Notes: a model not told the origin generated them from the sequence alone. 64,000 bases of DNA from an uncultured Paracoccaceae bacterium (GCA_938002605.1 CALLAF010000030.1:48230-112229), one strand, 5' to 3'; shown: positions 27,994 through 37,127, counted from the stretch's first letter. Numbers and translations are program-made.

Positions 27994-28611
27994 GATGTCA
28001 TCCTATTTTTGTGGCCCGTTGGAACCTACCGAAAGATGTACTAGAGCTAGACAACACTAAGGCGCATATCTGGCTGCAACAGCGCAGTTCAACAAAATGC
28101 CTTGAGCAATCTCCCCCAAGAAACGGCTTTTGAACTTTCAACTTACTTCTTGTGTGACCGCAACACAAAGGCAAGGTACAGCGCATCATTCGCCGCCACA
28201 ATGGCATCTTTCTCTTGCCTGATGTATGCAGCGCCCCGAGGCTGACAACGCCACGGCAGCCGAGACGGATTGAAATCTACCACACACGATAGCGCCCTCT
28301 TGGCATGCGACGGGCGGGTGGCGGGTCGGCAATTCTTACCACCAATACAACACCGGATCATCCTTATCGCTGAGGACACGAGGCGGTCCGAACGCTGTCG
28401 ACCGAACCGGGTGTGCAATTTTTCAGGTTCGCCTTAAGCGGCCTCTGCCGTTCAAGCACCACGCAGCATACGCTGCTTTGGGCTCTCTGCTTCCATTCGC
28501 TGGGATTTACGGTGACACCCTGATTATCGCTTTGTGTGGACAGTCGCGCCAAAATTTGGCGATAAAAACTTCCTATTTTCAAAGTACCTGAGTGTGGCCC
28601 AAATCATATAG
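27994..28611. other. Intergenic stretch with no recognisable gene
   Basis: About 620 bases between the broken lipid A deacylase-like gene and the terminator of the pyrimidine operon. Both strands hold only short open frames with Cys/Arg/Ser-rich, low-complexity products (for example minus 28143-28418, 91 codons) that lack ribosome sites and family resemblance. It may be decayed coding sequence. Confidence 0.45.
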
Positions 28612-28643
28612 AAAACCCGCCCCAGATCAAATCCGGGGCGGGT
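28612..28643 (-). terminator. Rho-independent terminator of the pyrimidine/hydantoin operon
   Basis: On the minus strand a nine-base GC-rich stem (ACCCGCCCC / GGGGCGGGT) with an eleven-base loop is followed by TTTTC. It lies 13 nt after the binding-protein stop codon at 28656. Confidence 0.85.
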
Positions 28644-28655
28644 AAATGTGTAGGC

Positions 28656-29642
28656 TTAGTTCAGCGCGGCATCCGTGATGACGCTTGTCCATGCGCCTTC
28701 AGGGGCGGCAGAGATCACCGGATCAGAACCACCAGCAAGCAGCGTATCAACGGTGCGCTGGTAGTCAGCTGGGTCCAATGCACCGTTTGACCCAGCGGTC
28801 AGCTTGGCGATTTCACCCATCATGCGGATTTGTGCGGCTTCGGTCTGCGCACCTGTCTCATCGTTATCAAGCACGATGCCTGCGGCGGCTTCTGGGTTTG
28901 CTTCAGCCCATTTCCAGCCTTCCATTGACGCACGCACAAAGCGGACCATCTTGTCAACGAACACCGGATCTTCAAGGTTTTCTTCCAGCGCGTAGATGCC
29001 GTCTTCGAGCGTCGCAACACCCTGATCTTCGTAGGTAAATGTAATCAGCTCGTCCGGGGAAACGCCTGCGTCAAGCACCTGACCATATTCGTTGTACGTC
29101 ATTGTCGAAATACAATCAGCCTGACGCTGCAGCAGCGGATCGACGTTAAAGCCTTGCTTCAGAACCGTCACACCATCTTCGCCGCCATCCGTAGAAATCC
29201 CTTCTTGTGACATCCATGACAGGAACGGGTATTCGTTGCCAAAGAACCAAACGCCGATGGTTTTACCGGGGAAATCCGCAACGCTTTCGATGCCGGAATC
29301 TTTCCAGCACGTCAGCATCAGACCTGATGTCTTGAACGGCTGCGCGATATTCACTACGGGCAGACCTTTTTCACGGGCGGCCAATGCGGATGGCATCCAG
29401 TTCAGCATCACGTCAGCGCCGCCACCGGCCAGAACTTGGGGCGGTGCGATGTCTGGACCGCCGGGCAGAATTGTTACGTCAAGACCTTCGGCCTCGTAGA
29501 AACCTTGATCAAGCGCGACATAATAGCCCGCAAACTGTGCCTGCGTGACCCACTGCAATTGCAGCGTCACATCGTTTTCACCTGCAACCGCCGGGCAGCC
29601 CAGGCCTGCGGCAAGCGCCGCCGCTGTCATAAGTTTTTTCAT
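28656..29642 (-). CDS. ABC transporter substrate-binding protein, NMT1/THI5-like
   Basis: 328-residue periplasmic protein: Sec signal MKKLMTAAALAAGLGCPAVA, then the NMT1 opening LQLQWVTQAQFAGYYVALDQ and the ligand-site stretch DIAPPQVLAGGGADVMLNW. NMT1/THI5-like binding proteins capture pyrimidine-type ligands. The ATG at 29642 has GGAGG upstream. It is the last gene of an operon with dihydropyrimidinase and N-carbamoyl amidohydrolase, so a pyrimidine, dihydropyrimidine or hydantoin is the likely ligand. Confidence 0.88.
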   Translation of the reverse strand: MKKLMTAAALAAGLGCPAVAGENDVTLQLQWVTQAQFAGYYVALDQGFYEAEGLDVTILPGGPDIAPPQVLAGGGADVMLNWMPSALAAREKGLPVVNIAQPFKTSGLMLTCWKDSGIESVADFPGKTIGVWFFGNEYPFLSWMSQEGISTDGGEDGVTVLKQGFNVDPLLQRQADCISTMTYNEYGQVLDAGVSPDELITFTYEDQGVATLEDGIYALEENLEDPVFVDKMVRFVRASMEGWKWAEANPEAAAGIVLDNDETGAQTEAAQIRMMGEIAKLTAGSNGALDPADYQRTVDTLLAGGSDPVISAAPEGAWTSVITDAALN

Positions 29643-29685
29643 TTTGACCTCCAAGTCAGTTAGCGCCCATTTGCGGGCATTCGTG

Positions 29686-30582
29686 TTATTTCCTTTGTGA
29701 CGGGTGCCAGAATGTGACCCGCCCTTCGATCCACGCCATCAGCCCATAAAGTGAACTGCCAGCAATCGCTGCTATGACAATTTCAGCCCAGACCATATCT
29801 AACGCAAGCTGCCCGACGCTTGTTGAGATGCGAAATCCCATTCCAACCGTCGGAGAGCCAAAAAATTCAGCAACAATGGCACCAATAAGCGCTAGGGTTG
29901 TGGCAATTTTCAACCCGTTAAAAATAAACGGCATTGCGGCAGGCAATCGCAGTTTAAACAACGTCGGCCAATAGCCTGCGCCGTATGTGCGCATCAGGTC
30001 GCGCTGCATGACCGTCGTGTCCCGCAATCCAGCAACCGTGTTCACCAGAATAGGGAAAAACACCATGACGCCCACAACGGCGGCTTTGGATTCCCAATCG
30101 CTGCCTAGCCATTTCACAAAGATCGGCGCGGTCCCAACAATGGGCAGTGCAGCCATAAATCCACCCACGGGTAGAATGCCGCGTGTAAAGAATTCGGACC
30201 GATCCGCAAGGATTGCGACGCCAAAGGCAGCGATCCCACCGATGATATATCCTGTCGTCGCACCTTTGATGACCGTTTGTTCAAAATCGGCCCAAAGCTT
30301 CGACCCGCCAAAGTCAACCGACAGTGTTGAAACGAACCGCACTGTCGGCAATTCTTGCGCCAATCGCGCCGCAATCGCTGAAGGCGGCGGCAAGATAACG
30401 GCAGACACCCCTAGCATCCGCACCAACCATTCCCAGATCAAAATCAAGGTCACACCAAAAATGACAGGCACCAAAATCTGTACAAACCGCGTCTGCAATT
30501 GCGGCCCATTGGCCAATCGCGTGTTGATGAACCAACCCGCAGCCCAAATGCCAAGCGCACCGATAATACCAGCCCAAATCAT
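29686..30582 (-). CDS. ABC transporter permease (pyrimidine/hydantoin uptake)
   Basis: 298-residue BPD-type permease with about seven hydrophobic helices; the EAA loop is DLMRTYGAGYWPTLFKLRLP. Its N-terminal pair of helices before the permease core is longer than in SsuC-like proteins. Its start overlaps the stop of the upstream permease gene by four bases, indicating translational coupling and a heterodimeric channel. Confidence 0.88.
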   Translation of the reverse strand: MIWAGIIGALGIWAAGWFINTRLANGPQLQTRFVQILVPVIFGVTLILIWEWLVRMLGVSAVILPPPSAIAARLAQELPTVRFVSTLSVDFGGSKLWADFEQTVIKGATTGYIIGGIAAFGVAILADRSEFFTRGILPVGGFMAALPIVGTAPIFVKWLGSDWESKAAVVGVMVFFPILVNTVAGLRDTTVMQRDLMRTYGAGYWPTLFKLRLPAAMPFIFNGLKIATTLALIGAIVAEFFGSPTVGMGFRISTSVGQLALDMVWAEIVIAAIAGSSLYGLMAWIEGRVTFWHPSQRK

Positions 30583-31499
30583 GCCTGCACCATCCCCATC
30601 CGACGCAATGTCAGACGCTCAAGAAGGCTAAACAACCCGACCAATGCCGCCGCTGTTATGGCTGCCGCAAACAGCGCCGCCCATGTCACCAGCGGTTGGC
30701 CATATTGGTCACCAACCAGCATCCGCGCGCCGAATCCTGCCCGGGCGCCTGTAGGCAATTCCGCGACAATTGCGCCGACCAAAGACGCAGATATACCGAT
30801 CTTGAGCGAGGCAAACAGATACGGCACAGAAGCCGGAAGCCGGAGTTTCCAGAACCCTTGTGACGGGCTCGCGTGATAGGTCCTCAGCAAATCAAGCTGC
30901 ATGCCATCGGGGCTACGCAGACCTTTGACCATGCCGACAACGACCGGAAAAAAGCTGAGATAGGCACTAATAATTGCCTTAGGGAACAATCCTTGAATGC
31001 CGATAGACCCCAACATTACAATGATCATCGGCGCAAGCGCCAAGATAGGGATTGTCTGACTGGCAATGGCCCATGGCATCACGCTCATATCCATCGCACG
31101 GTTATAGACGATCCCGACGGCCAGCAAAATGCCAAGGCTCGTCCCGATCCCAAAGCCCAGCAACGTCGCCGAAAGCGTGACCCAGCCGTGATAGACCAGT
31201 GACCGCTTTGATGTGATGTTTTTGAGAACAATCGTGTTCCACATCTCAACAGCCACCTGATGCGGCGAAGGAAGACGCGGTCGCTCTTGGACGAATGTTG
31301 CCGCGATTAGCTTCGGATTGCGCAGGGTAAGACCGAGACCCGAATATTCTTGACGTGCCGCTGGTGTTTCTGGCGAAACAACCAACCCATCACGTTGTGC
31401 CTGATCTGCAGTTAGATGCATATTCATTGGAACGACTGCCAGAACCCAAAGCAGTAGGATCGCGCCGACCACAGTTAAGACGGGAAGAAGGGACTTCAT
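30579..31499 (-). CDS. ABC transporter permease (pyrimidine/hydantoin uptake)
   Basis: 306-residue permease. An N-terminal helix (LLPVLTVVGAILLLWVLAVV) is followed by a periplasmic stretch of about 70 residues and five to six further helices with EAA loop LLRTYHASPSQGFWKLRLPA. It pairs with the overlapping permease gene downstream. The ATPase gene ends 24 nt before its start. Confidence 0.88.
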   Translation of the reverse strand: MKSLLPVLTVVGAILLLWVLAVVPMNMHLTADQAQRDGLVVSPETPAARQEYSGLGLTLRNPKLIAATFVQERPRLPSPHQVAVEMWNTIVLKNITSKRSLVYHGWVTLSATLLGFGIGTSLGILLAVGIVYNRAMDMSVMPWAIASQTIPILALAPMIIVMLGSIGIQGLFPKAIISAYLSFFPVVVGMVKGLRSPDGMQLDLLRTYHASPSQGFWKLRLPASVPYLFASLKIGISASLVGAIVAELPTGARAGFGARMLVGDQYGQPLVTWAALFAAAITAAALVGLFSLLERLTLRRMGMVQA

Positions 31500-31523
31500 A
31501 TCTGCGCCCCTTTCTTAAGGCGA

Positions 31524-32306
31524 TTACACATCATCATGCCCCGCGCGCAGACCGTCACGCACGCGGTGCGCAATTTCGATAAATTCGGCGCTATCGCGGA
31601 TGTCCAATGGGCGCTCTTTCGGCAAGGGGCTTTCGATTACATCGGTGATCCGGCCCGGACGTGGGGACATCACAACGATTTTGGTCGAAAGGTAAACCGC
31701 CTCTGGTATCGAATGTGTGACAAAACCGATGGTCTTTTCGGTGCGTGCCCAAAGCTGCAATAGCTGTTCATTCAGGTGATCCCGCACAATTTCATCAAGC
31801 GCACCAAAGGGTTCATCCATTAGCAAAATATCAGCATCGAACGCCAGCGCCCGCGCAATTGAGGCGCGTTGCTGCATGCCGCCAGATAGCTGCCATGGGA
31901 ATTTCTTTTCAAACCCGGCCAAATCGACCAGTTCCAATACACGTTCCACACGCGCGGCTTGATCGTCTTTGCTAAAGCCCATGATTTCAAGCGGCAGGCG
32001 AATATTTCCGCCAATCGTACGCCATGGATATAGCCCCGCCGCCTGAAACACATAGCCATACGCACGGGCTTTGCGGGCTTCTTCGGGGGTCATTCCGTTC
32101 ACGGTAAGCGTGCCAGCCGTGGGTGTTTCCAACCCCGCCATACAGCGCAAAAACGTGGTTTTCCCGCAGCCGGACGGACCAATAAAGCTGACAAAATCAC
32201 CTTTATTGATCTCTAGGTTCACGTCCTTAAGCGCATGCACTGGGCCGTCGTTAGTTTGGAACGTCAGGTCAAGTCCCTGCGCGTTAATGATCGTTTGCTG
32301 GCTCAC
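31524..32306 (-). CDS. ABC transporter ATPase (pyrimidine/hydantoin uptake)
   Basis: 260-residue nucleotide-binding subunit of the SsuB/TauB/nitrate type. Walker A is FIGPSGCGKTTFLRC, the signature LSGGMQQRASIARAL, Walker B DILLMDEPFGALDE. It starts 22 nt after the dihydropyrimidinase gene and energises the two permeases encoded next. Confidence 0.93.
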   Translation of the reverse strand: MSQQTIINAQGLDLTFQTNDGPVHALKDVNLEINKGDFVSFIGPSGCGKTTFLRCMAGLETPTAGTLTVNGMTPEEARKARAYGYVFQAAGLYPWRTIGGNIRLPLEIMGFSKDDQAARVERVLELVDLAGFEKKFPWQLSGGMQQRASIARALAFDADILLMDEPFGALDEIVRDHLNEQLLQLWARTEKTIGFVTHSIPEAVYLSTKIVVMSPRPGRITDVIESPLPKERPLDIRDSAEFIEIAHRVRDGLRAGHDDV

Positions 32307-32328
32307 TGCTCTCGTACTTTCTTGTTAC

Positions 32329-33783
32329 TTATACGCCACTTGCCGGGATACCCGAACGCTGAACAGGACGTGGATTAGTCACTTCTTTCCATGATGACAG
32401 TGCTTTGTTCACGGCCGTATTGGGTGCACGTTTAACGAATTTACCGTGGCCTTCCTCGGCGCGCATTTCACCGTCATAAATCGCAACCTGACCGCGTGTC
32501 AGGGTAAAGCGCGGCAGGCCTTTGACCTCTTTGCCTTCGAACACGTTGTAATCAATTGCCGATACTTGACTTTCGGCCGTGATCGTTTTAGACTTTTCAG
32601 GGTCCCAAACCACCAGATCGGCATCAGCGCCCACCAAAACAGCACCCTTTTTCGGGTAGCAGTTCAGAATTTTTGCGATGTTGGTGGATGTCACGGCAAC
32701 AAATTCATTCATCGTCAGGCGACCTGTGGTAACACCATTTGTCCACAGCATCGGCATCCGGTCTTCTAACCCGCCAGTGCCGTTCGGGATTTTCGTGAAA
32801 TCACCCACGCCGTAGCGTTTTTGTTCCGTTGTGAATGCGCAGTGATCGGTTGCAACCACCGACAATGATCCGCTTTGCAGCCCGGCCCAAAGGCTGTCTT
32901 GATGTTGTTTATTGCGGAACGGCGGCGACATCACGCGGCGCGCAGCATGATCCCAATCTTGGTTGAAATATTCACTTTCGTCCAAGGTTAGGTGCTGGAT
33001 CAGCGGTTCACCCCAGACGCGTTTGCCCTGCATACGCGCACGGCGGATGGCCTCGTGGCTATCTTCGCAAGATGTATGCACCACATAAAGCGGCACGCCT
33101 GCCATATCGGCGATCATGATGGCGCGATTGGTGGCTTCGCCTTCGACTTGCGGCGGGCGGGAATAGGCGTGCGCCTCGGGGCCTGTGTTCCCTTCGGCAA
33201 GCAGTTTGGCAGACAGCTCCGCAACCACATCGCCGTTTTCAGCGTGTACCATCGCGATGCCGCCAAGTTCGCCAAGGCGTTTGAATGACGCATACATTTC
33301 ATCATCGTTCACCATCAACGCGCCTTTGTAGGCCATGAAGTGTTTGAACGTGTTGATGCCGCGCTCTTTGATTACGCTTTCCATTTCATCAAAGACTTGT
33401 TCGCCCCACCATGTCACCGCCATGTGGAAAGAATAATCACAAGCAGCACGGCCCGATTTATTATCCCACATTTTCAGGGCGTCATGCAGGCCTTGACCGG
33501 GGCTAGGTAGCGCGAAATCAACAACCATTGTCGTGCCGCCAGAAAGTGCTGCGCGCGTGCCGCTTTCAAAATCATCGGTAGAATAAGTACCCATAAATGG
33601 CATTTCGAGGTGGGTATGCGGGTCGATCCCGCCGGGCATGACGTAACAGCCTGTCGCATCCAGTTCCTCTGCACCCGAAAGGTTCTGACCGATCTCGATA
33701 ATGGTGCCATTTTCGATCAATACATCCGCCTTATAGGTCAGGTCGGCTGTAACGATGGTTCCGTTTTTGATGACTGTGGTCAT
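32329..33783 (-). CDS. hydA: Dihydropyrimidinase (hydantoinase)
   Basis: Opens the ring of dihydrouracil or dihydrothymine (or hydantoins) to N-carbamoyl-beta-amino acids. The 484-residue amidohydrolase has the first metal site GGIDPHTHLEMPF (His56, His58), the carboxylated-lysine region FKHFMAYKG (about residue 153), further metal ligands in VHAEN and VVHTSCE, and the active-site Asp in VVATDHCAF. The N-carbamoyl product would be the substrate of the amidohydrolase encoded upstream in the same operon. Confidence 0.94.
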   Translation of the reverse strand: MTTVIKNGTIVTADLTYKADVLIENGTIIEIGQNLSGAEELDATGCYVMPGGIDPHTHLEMPFMGTYSTDDFESGTRAALSGGTTMVVDFALPSPGQGLHDALKMWDNKSGRAACDYSFHMAVTWWGEQVFDEMESVIKERGINTFKHFMAYKGALMVNDDEMYASFKRLGELGGIAMVHAENGDVVAELSAKLLAEGNTGPEAHAYSRPPQVEGEATNRAIMIADMAGVPLYVVHTSCEDSHEAIRRARMQGKRVWGEPLIQHLTLDESEYFNQDWDHAARRVMSPPFRNKQHQDSLWAGLQSGSLSVVATDHCAFTTEQKRYGVGDFTKIPNGTGGLEDRMPMLWTNGVTTGRLTMNEFVAVTSTNIAKILNCYPKKGAVLVGADADLVVWDPEKSKTITAESQVSAIDYNVFEGKEVKGLPRFTLTRGQVAIYDGEMRAEEGHGKFVKRAPNTAVNKALSSWKEVTNPRPVQRSGIPASGV

Positions 33784-33805
33784 GGAGGTGGCTCCTTTAG
33801 GCGCT

Positions 33806-34060
33806 TTATTCTGGGTGGCAGATCGGGTTGCCGTTATCGTCTTGGACGGTAAAAAGGCTGGCCCCGTAAGTGTAAAAATAGCAACCGTTGGTGTCGCGGT
33901 TTACTTCGGACATATCAATGTCAGGCGGGATATAGTCGGCAACATCTGCCGGAATCGCAATAGAATCAACCGTGGGCAAAGCACAGGCTGACAGCAAGGT
34001 GAGGGCAGCAAAAACCACCCCTCCCTCTCTCAAATTTCCTTGCCAACCGAACACAGTCAA
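33806..34060 (-). CDS. Small predicted lipoprotein within the pyrimidine operon
   Basis: A 70-84-residue protein with a lipobox (FAALTLLSAC) and a short acidic mature part ending FTVQDDNGNPICHPE. Two starts are possible: TTG at 34060, which overlaps the preceding stop by four bases, or GTG at 34018, which gives a compact signal peptide with GGGAGG close upstream. It sits between the amidohydrolase and dihydropyrimidinase genes. No known family was recognised; a part in the transport of the operon's substrates across the envelope is only a guess. Confidence 0.6.
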   Translation of the reverse strand: MTVFGWQGNLREGGVVFAALTLLSACALPTVDSIAIPADVADYIPPDIDMSEVNRDTNGCYFYTYGASLFTVQDDNGNPICHPE

Positions 34061-35307
34061 CTCACGACTTCCGCAGTTTCAATAACCGCATGGAACAGGA
34101 CGTCAGCCCCTGCAGCGGCCCATTCGGGGCTAATCTCTTCGGCCTCGTTATGGCTAAGCCCGTCAACGCAGGGGCACATGACCATTGCCGTTGGTGCCAA
34201 TCGGTTAATCCAGCAAGCATCGTGGCCCGCGCCTGAAATAATATCGGTGTGAGTATAACCTAAACGGTCCGCGGCATCACGCACCGCCTTCACACATGTC
34301 GGATCAAACGTGACCGGATCAAAGTGGCCAACGGCCTCGATTTGCATTTCTAGACCTAATTCCACTGCAATGGGCACTGCTTCGGCCTCAAGCCGGGCTT
34401 TCATCCCATCTAGCTTTTCCTGATCAGGCGAGCGGAAATCGATGGTGAACACCACCTTGCCGGGGATCACATTGCGCGAGTTTGGGTAAACATCACAGTG
34501 CCCAATTGCGCCAACTGCACCGGGCTGATTGTCCATCGCAATCGTGTGAACCAATTCCGTGATCCGCGCCATGCCAAGACCCGCATTCACGCGCATATTC
34601 ATAGGGGTAGACCCGGTGTGTGCGTCTTTGCCTGTCAACGTGACCTCAAGCCACCACAAACCTTGGCCGTGTGTAACAACGCCGATCTGCTTGTTCTCCG
34701 CCTCCAGGATCGGGCCCTGTTCGATGTGCAACTCAAAGAACGCGTGCATCTTACGATCGCCAGTGGTTTCCTCACCCTTCCAGCCGATCCGCGCCAGTTC
34801 GTCACCGAATTTCTTGCCTTCGGCATCGGTCCGATCATAGGCCCAGTCTTGGGTGTGCATTCCTGCAAAGACGCCAGAGGCCAGCATCGCAGGGGCAAAA
34901 CGCGTACCTTCTTCGTTGGTCCAATTGGTCACAACGATGGGGTGTTTGGTCTTGATATCCAGATCATTCATCGTACGCAGCAATTCCAGCCCACCAAGCA
35001 CGCCAAGCACACCGTCATATTTACCACCCGTAGGCTGCGTATCCAAATGCGATCCGACGTAAACGGGTAGCGCATCAGGGTCGGTGCCCTCGCGGCGTGC
35101 AAACATATTGCCCATCTGATCCAACCCCATCGTGCAACCTGCATCCGTGCACCATTTCTGGAACAGGTGGCGGCCTTCACTGTCTTCGTCAGTCAAGGTC
35201 TGGCGATTGTTCCCGCCAGCAACGCCGGGGCCAATTTTCGCCATCTCCATAAGACTATCCCACAAACGTGCGCCGTTGATCTTTAAGTTTTGGCCCGGGG
35301 CTGTCAT
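34057..35307 (-). CDS. hyuC: N-carbamoyl amino acid / beta-ureidopropionase-type amidohydrolase (M20 family)
   Basis: Zn-dependent hydrolase releasing beta-alanine (or an amino acid), CO2 and ammonia from the N-carbamoyl product of dihydropyrimidinase. The 416-residue M20 protein has the metal ligands in VGSHLDTQPTGGKYDGVLGV and TNEEGTRFAPAM, with FELHIEQGP in the dimerisation/active-site region. ATG 35307 (GGAG upstream) is chosen; the frame is open for 30 codons further, but that extension would run through the RutR operator and promoter. First gene of the operon. Confidence 0.9.
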   Translation of the reverse strand: MTAPGQNLKINGARLWDSLMEMAKIGPGVAGGNNRQTLTDEDSEGRHLFQKWCTDAGCTMGLDQMGNMFARREGTDPDALPVYVGSHLDTQPTGGKYDGVLGVLGGLELLRTMNDLDIKTKHPIVVTNWTNEEGTRFAPAMLASGVFAGMHTQDWAYDRTDAEGKKFGDELARIGWKGEETTGDRKMHAFFELHIEQGPILEAENKQIGVVTHGQGLWWLEVTLTGKDAHTGSTPMNMRVNAGLGMARITELVHTIAMDNQPGAVGAIGHCDVYPNSRNVIPGKVVFTIDFRSPDQEKLDGMKARLEAEAVPIAVELGLEMQIEAVGHFDPVTFDPTCVKAVRDAADRLGYTHTDIISGAGHDACWINRLAPTAMVMCPCVDGLSHNEAEEISPEWAAAGADVLFHAVIETAEVVS

Positions 35308-35335
35308 GAAGTATCTCCGCATATGTTCGTCGTGA

Positions 35336-35353
35336 TTTGACCAACTGGTCAAA
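35336..35353. promoter_or_regulatory. RutR-type operator
   Basis: Perfect 18-bp palindrome TTTGACCAACTGGTCAAA, containing the published E. coli RutR consensus TTGACCAnnTGGTCAA without mismatch. It lies 29 bases upstream of the amidohydrolase start and just downstream of a plausible minus-strand promoter, in the 170-bp region shared with the divergent tetR-family gene. Confidence 0.85.
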
Positions 35354-35356
35354 GTG

Positions 35357-35384
35357 AGGCTATCAGAGACAAAGGCCCAGTCAA
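35357..35384 (-). promoter_or_regulatory. Probable promoter of the pyrimidine operon
   Basis: On the minus strand TTGACT (35384-35379) is followed after 16 bases by TAGCCT (35362-35357), a fair -35 and a weak -10. The predicted transcription start falls in or beside the RutR palindrome at 35336-35353, an arrangement suited to repression by steric block. Confidence 0.4.
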
Positions 35385-35477
35385 GTTTTCTGCGCAAAAG
35401 ACGCGCATATGCTGTAAAAGAAAACAGTTATACCGAGTAGCAAGAGTAGACGCCCAAAAAATGAGCAGTTCCCCATC

Positions 35478-36089
35478 ATGAACAAGCCTGAAACACGTAT
35501 TCAACAACGCAATCGCACGGCTATTTTATCCGCCGGGCTTGACGTTTTTTCGCAATTTGGCCTGCGCGGGTCGACGCTCGACCAAATCGCCGAATCCGCA
35601 GGGCTGTCAAAGCCGAATCTGCTTTACTATTTTCGGTCGAAAGATGCGATTTACACAGCCTTGCTTGAGAAACTGCTAGAAACTTGGCTTGATCCGTTGC
35701 TTAAGATGGACCCGCAAGGCGACCCGATCCAAGAAATTTTGGGCTATGTGCATCGCAAGCTCACCATGAGCAAAGAATACCCGCGCGAAAGCCGTCTTTT
35801 TGCAAACGAAATTCTACTGGGCGCGCCGCATATCGCAGAGCATCTAAGCAAAGATTTGCGGGCGCTGGTCGCGGAAAAAGCTGTTGTGATTAAGGAATGG
35901 GAAGCTGCGGGCAAAATTGCGCCGGTTGACCCCTATCATCTGATCTTTTCGATCTGGTCAACGACACAGCACTATGCCGATTTTGATGTTCAGGTGCGGG
36001 CTGTTTTGGGTGGCATTGATCCGTTCGACGATGCGATGAAATATCTCGATACGCTGTTTCGTCGGATGTTAACGCCGCCAAAGGTGTAG
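35478..36089 (+). CDS. rutR: TetR family regulator, RutR-like
   Basis: 203-residue regulator. The N-terminal HTH (RNRTAILSAGLDVFSQFGLR, then GSTLDQIAESAGLSKPNLLYYFRSKDAIY) is TetR-type, and the C-terminal domain (FANEILLGAPHIAEHL, ISTTQHYADF-like region) matches RutR, the uracil/thymine-sensing repressor. It is divergent from the pyrimidine operon and the perfect RutR operator lies between them, so it probably represses that operon until a pyrimidine binds. Confidence 0.88.
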   Translation: MNKPETRIQQRNRTAILSAGLDVFSQFGLRGSTLDQIAESAGLSKPNLLYYFRSKDAIYTALLEKLLETWLDPLLKMDPQGDPIQEILGYVHRKLTMSKEYPRESRLFANEILLGAPHIAEHLSKDLRALVAEKAVVIKEWEAAGKIAPVDPYHLIFSIWSTTQHYADFDVQVRAVLGGIDPFDDAMKYLDTLFRRMLTPPKV

Positions 36090-36278
36090 AAAGAAGTTGT
36101 CCCAGCACCAATCAACGGCGCGCAAATCCGCGAAGTTAGCCTAGATGGTTTCAGAAGGTCATCGCGCTAGTGGGATACCCGGTCTCTTTCATCAAATCGT
36201 AGGAACCCATGAAAATATTTGGGTCCTTTTGTACCAGCCAGACTTGCGAACGCCCCGCCACTCCGGCACCTAAGGCGT

Positions 36279-37127
36279 ATGAAATATTCGGTTCTGACAT
36301 TTGGATACGGCTATAGCGCCCAAGCGCTTGGGCGGGTTTTGCTGCCACAAGGGCACAGCATTTTGGGCACAACCCGCGGCGAGGCGACCCCGGCCGATGG
36401 GGCGCAAATTGTGCAATGGCCGGGCACGGATATGTCGGCGGCGATGGATGCTGCGACACATCTTTTAATTTCCATTGCCCCTGATGCGGCCGGCGATCCG
36501 GTTTTGGCCGCGCTTCAAGACGAAATAACCGCCCGTGCGGCGCAATTCAAATGGGTGGGCTACCTTTCGACCACAGGGGTTTACGGTGACCATAACGGCG
36601 GTTGGGTCGACGAAACGACCGCGCTGACACCCGCAACCAAGCGCGGCATCGCGCGGGTCAAGGCAGAGGCTGCATGGGCCGCAGTCCCCAATCTTCCGCT
36701 ACATATCTTTCGGCTTGCGGGTATCTATGGCCCCGGTCGTGGCCCATTCGCAAAGGTGCGCAGCGGTACCGCGCGGCGCATCATTAAAGAAAACCAAGTC
36801 TTTAGCCGCACCCATGTCGATGACATCGCCCAAATACTCGCGGCGTCGATGGCCCGGCCAAACCCCGGCGCGGTCTATAATGTCTGTGATGACGACCCCG
36901 CCCCACCACAAGATGTGATCGGCTACGCAGCCGATCTATTGGGTCTGCCGCTGCCGCCAGCGATTGATTTCGAAACTGCAGACATGACACCGATGGCGCG
37001 CAGTTTTTATGCTGAAAGCAAGAAAGTGCGCAACGACAGGATCAAATCTGAGCTGGGTGTGGAACTTCTATATCCCGATTATCGATCCGGACTTAGGGCG
37101 CTGCTGGCACAGGAAAAGCCCGCCTAA
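36279..37127 (+). CDS. SDR/NAD-dependent epimerase-like protein (YeeZ type)
   Basis: 282-residue Rossmann-fold protein. It opens MKYSVLTFGYGYSAQALGRV, an atypical glycine motif (GYGYSA) as in YeeZ proteins, followed by GYLSTTGVYGDHNGGWVDET and FRLAGIYGPGRGP. The ATG at 36279 is used; the frame is open upstream but the added residues are unlike the family. The reaction is unknown. Its last 35 bases overlap the end of the convergent membrane-protein gene. The 190 bases before it show no feature. Confidence 0.75.
   Translation: MKYSVLTFGYGYSAQALGRVLLPQGHSILGTTRGEATPADGAQIVQWPGTDMSAAMDAATHLLISIAPDAAGDPVLAALQDEITARAAQFKWVGYLSTTGVYGDHNGGWVDETTALTPATKRGIARVKAEAAWAAVPNLPLHIFRLAGIYGPGRGPFAKVRSGTARRIIKENQVFSRTHVDDIAQILAASMARPNPGAVYNVCDDDPAPPQDVIGYAADLLGLPLPPAIDFETADMTPMARSFYAESKKVRNDRIKSELGVELLYPDYRSGLRALLAQEKPA

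Noticed and set aside
28143..28418. 91-codon minus-strand frame between the deacylase pseudogene and the pyrimidine operon
   Set aside because: Cys/Arg-rich product, no ribosome site, no family pattern; kept only as part of the unexplained intergenic stretch.
35308..35397. Longer N-terminus for the N-carbamoyl amidohydrolase
   Set aside because: The extension would encode through the RutR palindrome and promoter, and has no resemblance to the family; the ATG at 35307 has a ribosome site.
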